NCBI GenBank assembly: GCA_013399015.1
Contig: VWZX01006702.1
Coordinates: forward strand, 1,178,001-1,242,000
Direction: 5' to 3'
Length of the DNA stretch: 64,000 nt
Source of the DNA: Galbula dea
Lineage: Eukaryota > Chordata > Aves > Piciformes > Galbulidae
Shown here: positions 23,301 to 34,047 of the stretch, in pieces
Layout: every line of letters starts with the position of its first letter
Numbering within the stretch: the first letter of the stretch is position 1
The notes under the pieces: model-generated
What the model was told of the DNA's origin: nothing
Databases searched by the model: none
The model's input: only the letters and a program-made list of their open reading frames with translations
Translations under genes and position numbers: made by a program

Positions 23301-26300
23301 CCTTGCAGTGAGGTTCAGTATGAATGATTGTCTTTCTTTGTGTCTGCATGTTTTGTTAGAACTATTTTTCTGACAAAGACTTTGTTGGCAAATGCAGGAA
23401 ATCAAAATTCCTTCTTTTTAGCTTCTATTGATCAGACTGGTTTTGGTGATGCATGCTGGCTTCTCTAGTCAGATTCCCTTTTGGAGTTGTCCATGGCTTC
23501 TACACTGATTTAACATGTGTATACTGTCCTTGAGATATACTGCCTTTTTTATTATTCAGGAAGTGGTCTTGCCTCTCTTCTAAGTGTTGTCCTGCTTTCT
23601 TGGACATGCAAGGATTGCTCTGCTTATCTCAGATCAAATGTTACCTTTTATTTTGAGTGGCCAAATCCTCTTTGGTAAGACAGTGATCTAGCTGAAAAAT
23701 GCAGGAAGAGAAATAAATAAGGAATCTTTCTTTCCCCTATGGCAGCTGAGTTTTCTCTATCTGTTTTACAGTCCAGCTGCACAAATGGCAAAATGCAAAG
23801 GTGATCCAGTGATGCCAAAATTATGCCCCAAAAGGCTCAATGGAACTGCTCAGAGACAAGCTTTAGTCTTTAAGCAGCGAGGTATTTATTTCAGGCAACG
23901 TTGGGGAACTCCCAGCTCATGCCAGACAAAAGAGTTCCAAAGCAGTCAGTAGAAATCAGACTATTTATACAATTTGTGTAAGAGATTACAACATCTTTAC
24001 ATGTATATTCATATTATTGCAACATCTAATTACAATATTCTTAGCAGGCGGAGTCAGGGGCGGAGTCTTCATTTTGGGGAGATTTTTGGTGGTACATCGT
24101 GTTACTTCATCCTCAGTGGTCGTGTTTTTGTTCTTCTTCCTCAGTGAACTTTCGAACTTTTCTTGATTCTGCTGACTACAATGTATATTTTGCAATAGTT
24201 TTTGGACTCCTGCCCCTTATTTCTCCTTGTTCCTTTCCTGTCTCTATTTATGTAAGATTTATGTTAGTGCGTTAGCATTTTCAAAGCTCTTTACCTTTCT
24301 GTGTTCTTACTGTATGTTCTTTGTGCCAGTATGTTAGCATTCTTTGTCCAGATGTTATCTTTCCACTGGTCCTTGAATCCTGGTTCTTTGTTTCTTAGCT
24401 CAGAGCTGGCTTTCTGAGTTAACTCTTCGGGCCTTGCTCTGTTTCACCAGAGATGTGGAAAAGTGGGAGAAGAGCGAGATGATGGATATAGATGTAGTGG
24501 CTCTGGCAATGGTGGGCCTTGATTTCAGTAGGCAGCTTAAATGGAAAGTGTCTCCAACAGCACACCCTCATGTTTTACATTGTTCTGTACACTAGAGAGT
24601 TGTACTTACATCATGGTTTAACCCTGCTGTCATGGAGCAGATTTAGAACCTGCTGATTAAGCCAGTTTGTCACAAGGGAGATTTTAGACTGTTTAAAGAA
24701 CTGTCACCAAAGATAGCAGCAGAAGTACTTCTATGGAAGTAGGATGTTATAAAATGAGACTTAACAGAGCCTGATGGCAACCTTCACTCTATTGCTTACT
24801 GCACAGAGGATACAATAATAATTCAAAGTTACCAGAGCAAAATGTTAGTACACTGTAATACAAGGTTATATGCAGTTATCAGTCACTTACTAAAGGTTTG
24901 CAGTTGGTAAGGAGTCTCTCATCCTCAAGGGGTAACCTTGAGAGATGTCGCAGCTCAGGGGAAGATCACTGCTGTGCAGCCTACTCCTTAGCAGGGACAG
25001 CTCATCAGAAGCTCATTCAGGCTGTCAGATTGATGGATTTATGGTTGGCTTGCAGTCAGATTGCGTGCAATGGAAAGAGTAAGCCTGAGACTCCTTGTAC
25101 TTGCAACTTACTTTGTTTCCTGGCAAATAAGTATTGGAAGAACTACCAACTATTTATGTGTCAATAGCATGGTCGGTGTTCCAGTTTCCAAGCTGATGTG
25201 CATCAGTGCTTGCCACCTCACCCTGTTCCTTTGTGGGTTTTCCGAGAGCAGGCTGGAACTAGAGAAGTTCATGGCCTAGACCTTTACTTCCTTTGGAGGC
25301 TGAAGCAAACTACTGCCTAGTTTAGTCAAGGATTTGAGTGCCTCCATCACACCTGGCTGGTAACTTGAGCACCACCCAGCTGCTCACTCACTCCCCCACA
25401 GTGGGATGAGGGAGAGAATCACAAGGATAAAAGTGAGAAAACTCGTGGTTTGAGATAGTTTAATATGTGAAGCCAAAGCTGTGTGTGCAAGGAAAGTACT
25501 ACCCATTGGCAGACAGGTGTCCAGCCATCTCCAGGAAAGCAGGGCTCCATCATGCATTACGGTTGCTTGGGAAGACAAAACACTAACTCCAAACGTCCCT
25601 CCCTTCCTTGTTCTTACTCCAGCTTTTATTGCTGAGCACAGCATGGTATTGTATGGAATATTGTCCCATTAACAGAGGTCAGCTGTCCCACTTGTGTCCT
25701 CTCCCAACTTCCTGTGCACCTCCAGCCTACTTACTTTGTGGGGTGATGTGAGAAGCAGAGAAAGCCTTGACTCTGCATAAGCACTGCTTAGCAGTAGTGA
25801 AAACATCCCTGAGTTACCAACACTGTTTCCAGCACAAATCCAAAACCAAAACACAGCCCCATACTAGACACTATGCAGAAAAATAACTGCCCTAGTCAAA
25901 ACCAGTACAGCTTGTTACAGAAATTTAAATGGGATACATGTGTGTCTGGCATGACTAGTTATGTACTTATGTATATGTTATGAGTGTTTGGTAACCACAT
26001 TTTAGGCCATGATAGTTCTGGGTAGATTTCTCTTGATCCTACCCTTTGCCTCTTTCTGTCTACCCAACCTAGTTATCCAGGGTTTAGTCCTGTGTTCACT
26101 CATTACTCTTTTTCTGTCTCTTTTTTTTTTTTGCCTCTTCCCTCCCCACAGGGAGAAGGGAGTAGCGTGACATCGCCATCCTCTACCATTTTTGAGAATT
26201 TGTATCTAGCTGATCCAGATACCACCATATTTTTCCAGGCTGGCTTGCATCAATACCAGCTCAATTTTAAAGGTACTTCTTTTAAAAGGTCTCATTTAAA

Positions 26301-29300
26301 TTTCTACAGTGCTTTAGGAAGGCTAGCTTGCAAGCTAGCCCAGCTTGTAGAAGGTCTGAGTTCTTTCACTAGCACTACAAGATTTACTAACTGGAAGGGA
26401 AGTGGGGCAGGGATCACCCAGAGGAAAATCCTTACTAAAGTACCCTTCCTTCTTAGTCCTTGACGCTGTCTAGACTCACATTGGGTCAGAAATGGAGATT
26501 CATAGTCTTCATATAAAGCCATAGTAGACCTTAAGTAAAGTGAGTTGTTTACCTGTGAATGGTAAAACTGAAAAACAAAGCATCTTCCTGTGCTGCTGGA
26601 GCAATGTTTAAAGAGCATGCATGATTTAAGGGAGCAAACAAGATAGGCAAAGGTTAAATAAGAAAGTTACAGGAAGCTTACATGAAGCTTTTACATAGGC
26701 TTTTTGCAGCTATTCTTCAGCAGATAGAATTGACAATGACTGTCATTAATGAATGACTCCATCTTGTACCTGTATTAATTACTTTTTCCATCTCCTTTCT
26801 CCTAAGAAATGGTCCAGACAAACATCACTTTTAAAACTAAAAGACGGGTTTGCAGGCGACCAAAGTTTGTGTCTTCTGAAGACGTGAAGATGAAGAAATG
26901 GTAAGTGGTGCTCCTTAAGGTGTTGGTCCTTGTATTTCAGAAGTAATTAAAAGGCAAAATGGTGGCAGTAACAGTGCAAAGAACGCAGCTGTTGCTGGAA
27001 GACAATAAATCCATTTGACTGAACAGAAGCTGTATCACAAACTGCTGGCTTAGTGCATCACCTGATTTCTAGGGTACCTGTTAGCCCTGGTACCACATCC
27101 ACAGTACTGCTGATGGACAGTTGTTTCTTAAAAAAACCAGTGAAAGAGGTCTGTGACAGCTGAATGGCAGCATGCACAGCCCAGCTCACAGACTGAGACC
27201 GTTTCCCTGTGGTTTACTTTTAAATGTAGGAATTGACCAAAGAGGATGATGCCAATGTGAGTGTTCAGATCAGTACTAGAATTGCTAACACCTCTTTCTG
27301 TCTGTTTGCAAGCGGCCAGAAGGATTCTTCTATTCCAAATCAAGCCTGTCCTGTCCACTGGGATAAATCTGCGCTGCCTGAATTAGGATACAAGGTATAT
27401 TTTCCCCTCCCCCTCCACCCCCGCCCCCTGTGGTAAGTCTTCTGGAAAGGCACATTTCCCACTTTAGACTTTGACCAGCAGATCGACAGAGCTGATTCTG
27501 CCACTTTGCTCTGCTCTGGTGAGACCTCATCTGGAATACTGTGTTCAGCTCTGGAGCCCTCAACACAGAAGGGACATGGACCTGATAGAGGAGGGCTATG
27601 AAAATGATCAGGGGGCTGGAACACCTCCCCTACGAAGACAGGCTGAGGGAGCTGGGACTGTTGAGCCTCGAGAAGAGAAGGCTTCGGGGGGACCTAATAG
27701 TCACCTTCCAGTACCTAAGGGGGACTTACAAAAAGGCTGGGGAGGGCCTGTTTACAAAGGCCTGTAGTGAAAGGACAAGGGGTAATGGCTTTAAATTAGA
27801 GAAGAGTAGATTTAGATTAGAGAGATTACCCATGAGGGTACTGGAACACTGGGAACAGGTTGCCCAGGGAGGTGCTTGAGACCCCGTCCCTGGAGCCATT
27901 CAAAGTGAGGCTAGACAAGGTTCTGAGCAACCCGATTTAGTTGGGGATGTCTCTGCTCACTATAGGGGGGTTGGACTAGATGACCTCTGACGTCCCTTCC
28001 AACCCAAATGATTCTATGTTTCTATGATTCTATCTACAAGCAAAATCAAAACTCACCAATGTGTGTTGTAAAGCAGCTTTGGAAAATAGTCTTGTATTAT
28101 GATATGGGAAATTGCAACTTTGTAAAAGCTTTTGAATAAATTGGAAGAAATAATTCTTTGTGCAGCTGACTTTATTGTTAATCCTTAGAAGACTTTCCTG
28201 TGATAGATCTCTTCGTGAGGAAGTAGTTACTGCACAAGTCAAACATTGTGTCCAGAAAAACACTTCTTTCTTTATATTTATTATATATAAGTCCTATCTT
28301 ATCTCTCTAAACTCAGACTGCTAAGAAGTGTAGCTTTCGCTTGACAGGTTAAGATGTTGATTTCATACTACCTCCTAGGATGACCACAGCTTTCCTGCTT
28401 AATACAACTTGGGATGTTGGTCATTTCACTTTGACATCATGAGTCCTCACTTGGCTTAGGCAGTGGTAAAGTGGAAAGTATCACCAAGTGTCATCAGGCT
28501 GACAGCATTATGCATTTTCAGTCAAGTTTATGGGAGATAAGTGTTTATTCCAGAAGATTAAAGACATAAGATTCCTTTGGAGAAGAAATAGAAGAAAATT
28601 ATGCATGACATAAGCAAGCACAAGAGCTCAAATCATGTTTTAATTGTGTTTTGTATTAACTTTTCCTTGGGAAAAATGTGCATTTCTTGGTGGAGTTTTA
28701 AACTTGAAAAGTATGGATAAAGAGACTGTTTCCTTTAGGAAAGGAAGAGCTGGACTTGCTTAACCAGGTCTTTAGTATAACATTCCTGTTAGAATCTTCT
28801 TTTTTCTCTTACGTTTAGAAATGTCGTTTTTTTCTTAAGTCTGTATTTAAGTTCCAAGTTTCCAAGTTTTAACTGAAAAATTAAGGAGCTGTGATGCTGG
28901 GAGCTTGGATATATTCTGTTTGTTTCTTCTTTAATAGCTGAAGCTCCCTTATACAGCTGCAAATGGTGCTGTTATCTAACATCTTTTGTTCTTAATCAGC
29001 TTTTCGTATACCACTAATATTATCTGGAATAATCAGTCAAGTTTTCTTTTTGAAATGCCTGTTTCCCTGAGATTTAAAGCTACAAGTGTCAACTCTTACA
29101 TGGAGATGATAAAGGCTTAATTGATCCTTTTGCTTTCAGCATCCCTCCCTTGCAAAGCAGGAGTGACATACTGATTTACATATTGTCTGTCCTAATTATT
29201 CACATAGCCACATCCAAAGCATTAAATTAACCTGCATAAGATTAGTTTGGGGACCCTTCTGAAACTGTATCTGCTATAATTAAGCCTCTACATGTTATAA

Positions 29301-32089
29301 CTGAAGCCTTATGTCTTCTTTTGCTTTGGTTTATGTTTTGTAGGCAGTGGAGATCGGTGGCATAACTTCTGAGTACAACAGAATAAAGGAGATGTTTCAT
29401 AAGACTATGCAAAACTACAAAGTCCTTAAAATAGAGAGGATTCAGAATCCATCGCTCTGGAAAGTGTTTCAGTGGTTAGTATTTGTTTCCTCACCCTTAT
29501 GGGGAGGGTGTCTCCAAGAGCTGGTGTCCTGTATACTTCCTAGGAAAGAAAAGACATTACCACCCGTGCTTTAATGAGACTTCCATTTCCTCCTGAGGCG
29601 CAGTTTCAGGAGTGAAACTGGAGTGTCTAAGGCCTTCCAGAGAATGCCATGCTTCTGGAGGAATGTTCCCTTTGCATGGCTTCTTGGAAGGTGTGGGAAG
29701 GGGTGCAGACAGAAAGACATGAATGATGCAAAACTGGGATGAGGATACTCACAGTGATGTGATTCCATTCAGATTTCTTAAGTGTATGAGTGTCCTTACT
29801 GAATGATGTCAGTATTCACTGAGAAAGAATCCTTGTGCTTTAACTTAATGATCTCTGGGTTCTGAGCTTCTTTCTGTTTTTCAGCATCTGCATCAGTGAT
29901 ACTGAACTCCAGGTACTTACACCAACAGATATGAGCTAGTGCTAGTCACAGTAAATTGATTCAGTAGCAGATTAAGCTGTTGCATGGAACAGTTGTCTGG
30001 TTTAAAACAAAAGCACAGACACTTAACAGAAGTATTCAAGGACCGTATGGAATAGTAATGGAGAAGAAAAAGTACTGCTTAAAGAAGTGACTGAACCCAG
30101 GAAATTATCAGCTAGTAATTTCATAAAACCTTTTCATCTAGCTAAAAGACACTTCAAAACATGTAATAGTGCATACTTTGTCTTTTTATCCTCCTTCAGT
30201 GAGATCATTAAGCTAACCAGGCAGACTTTACCATTGCCAAGTTCTCAGTGAACAAATTCCAGTCCACTGCTCTTAACTTTTCATTAGCACAGTTTACAAG
30301 TTGGAAGGATTCTCCCCTCTCCCTGCCTCTGTTTACTTGGTAGCTGATAACTTCCTGAAGAATATTACTGTCGTGTCCCCTTCAACAGCTTCTGAAAACC
30401 TGTGGGATGTCTGGATGCTGTGAAATAGTGATAGGAGATACTAGTTGAGCCTTTGGTTGTGATTCCTCTTTTGATACTGGTCATAGCTCAGTCTGATTCT
30501 AGCCTAAATCAGTAAGGTCTTCAGTGGTAAAAAGAAGGCTTGGTTCTGCTCCTTCTGGCTCCTTCTCCTCAACTGCACTGGTCTCACCAACGGGCAGGAG
30601 CTCTGGGTGCATGAGAGTCTGAGTTCACTAAGGCAGTGCTGCCTCTAGCATTGACCCACCCCTGGAGCGTGGAGGCTCTGTGGTTAGTACAACCTTCACT
30701 CTGCAGAGGTTGGGGGTGGGAAGGGATAAGAGACATTCAAGCAGCACTAGTAGGACCCTACAGAGGAACAAAGGTTGGTACAGTGGGGAGTGTAGTAGTG
30801 TCAGTGCTTCAATTCACTAAAGAAAGTCAGAATTATCTAGACTTGGTGGGCAGCAGTATATTGCTCATATTTACTGTTCATTGTACTGCTAGTTTGTCTT
30901 ATCTTCCAAGCTGAGAGAGGAGAAGACTTGAAATCAAGTCATCTACCTGACATTTACATGTAACATATATACACATATTTAAACCCCCTTTCTCCCTATT
31001 CTTCCATGGCTCACTCTCCTCCCCTGTATTCGTCTGCTAGGCAAAAGGAACAGATGAGGAAGGAAAATGGAGGGAAGGAAGTATGTGAAAAACTCCTGTT
31101 CCATGGACCTAAGAAATCCTTTGTTGACTTCATCTGTCTTTACAACTTTGACTGGAGAATTTGTGGAAGCAACGGAACCAACTATGGAAAGGGTATGTAG
31201 GAAGTGACTCTTGTTTGATGGCTGCTTAGACTCCCCTGTTACTAGAGCCAAGTTTTGAAATGTTTAACTATAGAGGGTGAAAAAAAAAAAGGTGGGAATT
31301 GGTGTTATTATCTTCCCTCTGGAGAGGACAAGGATTTGCTCTCTGTGGGAATAAGTCTTTTCACAAACTGTTAAGAGAATTAATGTTGGGCTCTGAAAAG
31401 CATTTTGCTGTAGGTGGGATCTTCTGAAGGTTCTAGGCCATAATATGAACTTGGAAGAGAAATGGCTGGTAGTCTGCATGGCAGGGAGCAAGAAGGGGGC
31501 GTGTCCTTCAGTATGATCATAAGGTCTTCATGTTTTCTTCTCTTTCCCTCATCATAACACACATACCTGTAGTGTTTCTATAGTTTGGGGTTTTTAAAAA
31601 ATGATTCTGAAAATAAGCACATTTCTGAATGGAAATTCTGCAGTCAAATCCCTTCTCTTTTAAAACTTCGTATGGAATTATGTAAACTGAGTAAGAGGAG
31701 ACCTGGAAGCTGGGTCACCTACCTCCTGAAAAACAAGGAGGTGTTCAGTTCTCACTGTCACTTGATACAGATTCCTTATAACCATGTTTTCTTACCATTT
31801 CCTAGGAAGTTACTTTGCTAGAGATGCTTCCTATTCCCATGCATACTGTCAGTCCGAGGTGAAAACCAACACCATGTTTGTGGCTCGTGTATTGGTTGGA
31901 GAATACATTAGAGGCGCTGCAGCCTACGTTCGCCCCCCCCCAAAGTCTACTGATGGGCTTCAGTTCTACAACAGCTGTGTGGACGATGTGTCCAATCCTT
32001 CCATCTTTGTTGTCTTTGAGAAACACCAGATTTACCCAGAGTATATAATACAGTATAGGGCACTAGAACAAAAATGTATTGTGTCTTAG
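11016..32089 (+). CDS. PARP12: PARP12-like mono-ADP-ribosyltransferase (CCCH-WWE-PARP), 14 exons
   Basis: Coding exons: 11016-11305, 12656-12788, 16683-16935, 17045-17170, 17541-17843, 19070-19171, 21625-21748, 22930-23095, 26152-26272, 26807-26900, 27313-27394, 29344-29474, 31041-31192, 31806-32089. Every junction is AG/GT with matching phase, giving 2,361 bp and 786 aa (human PARP12 about 700; the excess is mostly the repeat exon). CCCH fingers lie at C70-H82, C84-H103, C143-H163, C165-H182 and C391-H409. A WWE region spans about 412-540, with W-rich WIWYW in exon 8, and the PARP catalytic domain spans about 595-786. The triad is H663, Y695, I759 (H-Y-I, mono-ADP-ribosylation). The family is interferon-induced, binds RNA or poly-ADP-ribose through its fingers and WWE, and restricts viruses. 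Oddities are a 69-bp coding minisatellite and HGP in place of HG[ST] after the catalytic His. The ATG has A at -3 and opens a frame conserved with ZAP/PARP12 N-termini. It could be PARP12 itself or a paralogue, because human PARP12 is at 7q34 and not beside TTC38. Confidence 0.88.
11621..12021 (+). mobile_element. Solo LTR (family A copy 1), sense, intron 1
   Basis: The element begins TGTACGGGGTTCAGCTGGGA and ends GGGTTAAACCACGACA. These are the two ends of the LTR family found inverted at 13.4, 18.4 and 25.4 kb. It contains a TATATAAACTGG box at about 11,740. At about 400 bp it is shorter than its siblings. No gag, pol or env sequence adjoins it, so it is a solo LTR left by recombination. 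It lies in the same orientation as the host gene, so its promoter and polyadenylation signals could be read. No clear target duplication is visible. Confidence 0.75.
13380..14039 (-). mobile_element. Solo LTR (family A copy 2), antisense, intron 2
   Basis: It begins TGTCATGGTTTAACCCC and ends with the reverse complement of the LTR start (CCCAGCTGAAACCAGGACA). The internal blocks shared with the copies at 18.4 and 25.4 kb include GGTATGGAATAT and ACAGCACTACACCAGC-like sequence. A CR1 3' end has been inserted inside it (about 13,474-13,551), which makes it longer than copy 1. No proviral coding sequence is present. Confidence 0.8.
13474..13551 (+). mobile_element. Short CR1 3' end nested inside an LTR
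   Basis: The sequence CTGGCAGAAGAGTTGGACTA through CCAACTCCTAACATTCTGTG ATTCTGT is a CR1 3' terminus with the octamer-type tail. It interrupts family A LTR copy 2. AATTA appears at both junctions (GAGAATTA before, AATTAGG after) and may be a target duplication. A nearly identical 3' end lies at 38.3 kb. Confidence 0.75.
14040..16682. other. Intron 2 remainder, no feature recognised
   Basis: This is AT-rich intron sequence of the PARP12-like gene between an LTR and exon 3. The open frames here (for example 15260-15640 minus and 16025-16309 minus) lack recognisable similarity and I do not call them genes. Confidence 0.5.
16683..16935 (+). CDS. PARP12: PARP12-like exon 3: CCCH fingers 3 and 4
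   Basis: The exon opens after TTCTAG and encodes residues 142-225. The ligands are C143, C153, C159, H163 (C-x9-C-x5-C-x3-H) and C165, C173, C178, H182 (C-x7-C-x4-C-x3-H). Their spacing and the CGHFLRGECR stretch match the RNA-binding finger array of the ZAP/PARP12 group. It ends GAGAA/GTAAGT in phase 1, which joins to exon 4 at 17,045. Confidence 0.88.
17534..17836 (+). repeat. Coding 69-bp minisatellite (exon 5)
   Basis: Three tandem 69-bp units at 17630-17698, 17699-17767 and 17768-17836 are nearly identical; one visible change is TTG to ATG. They follow a diverged first unit (about 17534-17629) that carries a 27-bp internal insertion. Each unit encodes 23 residues (DAGSSSGVPGQSQHL[LM]PKGAGLK), rich in Ser and Gly and likely disordered, between the finger array and the fifth finger/WWE region. 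The exon (17541-17843) is open and in phase with exons 4 and 6. Because units are multiples of three, copy number can vary without shifting the frame. Confidence 0.92.
18373..18850 (-). mobile_element. Solo LTR (family A copy 3), antisense, intron 5
   Basis: It starts TGTTGTGGGTTAGCCCTAGTG and ends near CCTAGCCAGGCCCAGTACA. Blocks such as CAACTCACTCACTTCCCCCT, ATGGTATGGAATATTTC and GTGTGAAGCAGAGAAGGTC are shared with copies 2 and 4. It has no internal retroviral genes. Target duplications are not obvious, suggesting an old insertion. Confidence 0.75.
20140..20450 (+). mobile_element. Probable solo LTR (family B), intron 6
   Basis: The segment is collinear with the insert at 9,755-10,074. It has TAATACTAAACCCCACACC near the start, TAATGAGTTAGC, a GTATAAACTG TATA-like box at about 20,330, AATAAAAC at about 20,411 and a terminal GTGTGTCAATTGTTCTTTGCA. 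Flanking sequence shows no tRNA primer-binding site, so it is a lone LTR. Ends are approximate. Confidence 0.5.
21625..23095 (+). CDS. PARP12: PARP12-like exons 7-8: fifth CCCH finger end and WWE
   Basis: Exons 21625-21748 and 22930-23095 join in phase 2. Exon 7 completes the fifth finger (C391, C399 in exon 6; C405, H409 here) and runs into HLPYKWQVFNG and the first WWE half. Exon 8 encodes TTEWIWYWKNDLGQWIEYG, the W-W-E signature with its conserved Gln/Glu, a fold that binds ADP-ribose units in this family. A minus-strand open frame at 22924-23349 is its shadow. Confidence 0.87.
23813..24443 (-). mobile_element. Solo LTR (family C), antisense, intron 8
   Basis: Read on the minus strand, the 3' part holds an AATAAATACCTCGCTGC polyadenylation region followed by AAAGACTAAAGCTTG and a terminus near TTTGGGGCATAATTTTGGCA. 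This is the R-U5-like layout of gammaretro- or beta-type avian LTRs. A TATA-like TATAAATAGTC sits upstream of it. No coding remnants flank it. The outer (5') boundary near 24.44 kb is approximate. Confidence 0.55.
25362..25909 (-). mobile_element. Solo LTR (family A copy 4), antisense, intron 8
   Basis: It contains CAGCTGCTCACTCACTCCCC, TGGTATTGTATGGAATATTG, GAAGCAGAGAAAGCCTTGAC and ends AAAACACAGCC..CTAGTCAAAACCAGTACA, collinear with copies 2 and 3. The left end is degraded compared with copy 2. It is non-coding. Confidence 0.75.
26152..26900 (+). CDS. PARP12: PARP12-like exons 9-10: second WWE-like half
   Basis: Exons 26152-26272 and 26807-26900 follow polypyrimidine-AG acceptors and join in phase 1. 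They encode residues 500-570, including IFFQAGLHQYQLNFK and RRVCRRPKFVS, which correspond to the end of the WWE region and the linker before the catalytic domain in PARP12. The donor is AAATG/GTAAGT. Confidence 0.85.
27487..28034 (+). mobile_element. CR1 LINE 3' portion, sense, intron 11
   Basis: The segment matches the CR1 sense strand from 'GCTGATTCTGCCACTTTGC' through 'GAGGGAGCTGGGACTGTTGA', 'GGGAACAGGTTGCCCAGGGA' and 'TTGGACTAGATGACCTCTGA' to the tail ATGATTCTATGTTTCTATGATTCTAT. It lies 92 bp after the donor of exon 11. Open frames of 93-98 codons here are remnants or chance frames, not host genes. Confidence 0.93.
29344..32089 (+). CDS. PARP12: PARP12-like exons 12-14: catalytic ADP-ribosyltransferase domain
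   Basis: Exons 29344-29474, 31041-31192 and 31806-32089 encode residues 599-786. They contain H663 in LLFHGPKK, the DWRICGSNGTNYGKGSYFARDA stretch (Y695 in SYFA), MFVARVLVGEY, and NPSIFVVFEKHQ with I759 at the position of the catalytic Glu of PARP1. The triad is thus H-Y-I, as in PARP12, which transfers a single ADP-ribose from NAD+. Residue 665 is Pro where the family usually has Thr or Ser. The stop TAG is at 32087-32089. Confidence 0.92.
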
Positions 32090-33595
32090 AGGGATCAGAG
32101 CTGGTTGGATCCCTCATTTTATTTTCTGTACTGCAAGTGTTTTCATGCTTGGTGCCTTCTTTCTTTAATACAATCCCTTGGAATGTTAATCCAAATAATT
32201 TCTGTATTGAGGAGCGTTGGCAAAACAGATGTTTCATTTCTTGAGACTAACTGCCTTGCCTTCTTCTCTTCCTCTCGTAATTGAAGCATAGACACTTGGA
32301 TAACCATGGCAGAAAAGTCAGAAACACGGGATGGGAAATCGTATTTTACCGGTTCTGTGAGCAAGTAATTGTAAATGCTCTTTTAGAAAGGAGTAGAGAG
32401 AATTTCTCTTTGCAAACAGTTCTTTTAAGAGAAAAATGAACAGCACGGTAGTTTTTAAGCAAACGCCTAGGTTTTTAGTAGTCAAAGATTCTTTCTCTGT
32501 AGACTATGACTGTTCTTGGACTTCTCATCTACCACAACTCTAGACGAGTCAGTGTACTTACGAATGATTTGACTTAAGTTCTAAAAGCACTGCTTGTTAA
32601 TGCTGATACGTTTCAAGTTTAAAAGGGTAAAACAAAACCAGGAAAACCTGCAGTAACTTGCTGTGTCACCTACACAGAAATGGAGCTCGGGTGGAACTGA
32701 AGTCAACCTATGAATCAGCAGGTACCAAAAATCTGGTCCATAAGCAGCTAAAGGCAGTGACAGTGAATGTGGCCAGGTAATTTCTCACTGCAAGCAGTTA
32801 CTTAGCGAATGCTCTAGGACAGAAGTGTCTGAAGAAGCAGTGACATTTTCTGTCTTTTATATATGTTCATTTTTGGTTTTCCAGAAATAGGCCATGACTG
32901 GAAGAGACCAGTTACGTTCTCTCGAGGCCAGCAGTAAAACTGCTGCCCAAGAAACTTTGCATGTGTGTTTTGTTGCCCACATTGTGATGGGCAACTCGCT
33001 GAGGACTCACAGACAAGTGTAGTTCCTCTTCATGTTTTGAAGTTGCTGTGTGTGATCCTGGGTGCTGCTTCGCTGGGTCTGGTTTTGGATACACTTTTGT
33101 CAGCCCTCCTAAGGGTAGTTAAGCCCTTTGTTACTGAGCTATATGCTTTTTATTGTCTCAAAAAAGAAAATACAGCAACTGTACCGAGAGTTTATACTGA
33201 ACTGTACCACAGAATTTTTAACTTAATCGAACTGAAGACCCTCTGCACAAAGGTGTCTTCAGGTAGTCTAGCTGTCAAGACAGGAATTCCTGCTGAAGAC
33301 AGAGGAGCAGTAATTTCTGTTTTAAGGCAAGCTTTACAGTAACACTGGTAGCCTCCTAGTTATTTGCACCTTCAATACAAATCATATACTACTCAAAGTC
33401 TGCAAGTTACCAAGAGGAGAAGGAAATATGTAAAACTAGGAAATCTTATTACAATTACTGTCTTAACTAAATGAAGTAATCTGTCAGTAATGCATTAAAA
33501 GGGGAAGATCTCTCTCACTTTTCTTTGCCTGTAGAATTCCTGAATCGTTTGAGTTTTGCCATATGTGCAAATAAAATGTGGTTTCACTCACTTTT
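32090..33595 (+). other. PARP12: 3' untranslated region of the PARP12-like gene
   Basis: The sequence after the stop codon has no splice-supported coding continuation. A canonical AATAAA lies at 33570-33575, followed by a GT-rich stretch (AATGTGGTTTCACTC), so cleavage is expected about 15-25 bp further on. The 125-codon open frame at 32965-33342 lies within this UTR and is not recognisable. Confidence 0.55.
33570..33575 (+). terminator. Polyadenylation signal AATAAA of the PARP12-like gene
   Basis: This canonical hexamer lies about 1.48 kb after the stop codon and is followed by a GT/T-rich element. Earlier hexamers were not noticed in the 3' UTR. Confidence 0.55.
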
Positions 33596-34047
33596 TGCTT
33601 CTTGGTGTAGTTTGTCTCCATGCATAAACAGCATGACTCCACAGACCTAGTGAACCAACCACTTAATACATGTGCTAAGTGTCTTCCTTTGATCTGTGTT
33701 TCTAAACCAAGATGTAGTGCAGATGCTTAGATAAATATGAAGGATAAAATACAGTCTGATTGAGGGAGAGTATTTCTGTAAGTGAAGTTCCTAACTAAAA
33801 TACCCTTGACATTAAGTGCTGTGGTAGTTTGGTTGGATTGCATGTAATTAACTAAGTTAAAAAAGGGGAAAGAAGAAGGTGAAGTAGTAGCAGAATTACT
33901 GTGTTTAATAGGTAGTAGACTTTTATTCTAAGGATGTACTTTTTTTACTACCTCAATGACTAACTTATAAAGAAGTGAGCACCTACAGGAACACAGTGCT
34001 GCACTCCACCCCACCCCTGTAAGCTATGAGCCAGGCAAGTTTATGGA

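Noticed and set aside
24612..24640. TCATGGTTTAACCCTG resembling the end of family A LTRs
   Set aside because: Similarity stops after about 14 bp and no other LTR block follows.
11621..25909. Full-length endogenous provirus between the LTR copies
   Set aside because: LTRs are in mixed orientation and no gag, pol or env-like frame lies between them; host exons do.
27471..27879. Two overlapping plus-strand frames of 93-98 codons
   Set aside because: They are CR1 sequence, non-autonomous and truncated.
32020..32060. Glu in YPEYIIQY considered as the third catalytic residue
   Set aside because: Alignment to tankyrase places the catalytic Glu one strand earlier, at I759 in NPSIFVVF, so the triad is H-Y-I.
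32965..33342. 125-codon plus-strand open frame
   Set aside because: It lies in the 3' UTR of the PARP12-like gene, has no recognisable similarity and no conserved splice context.
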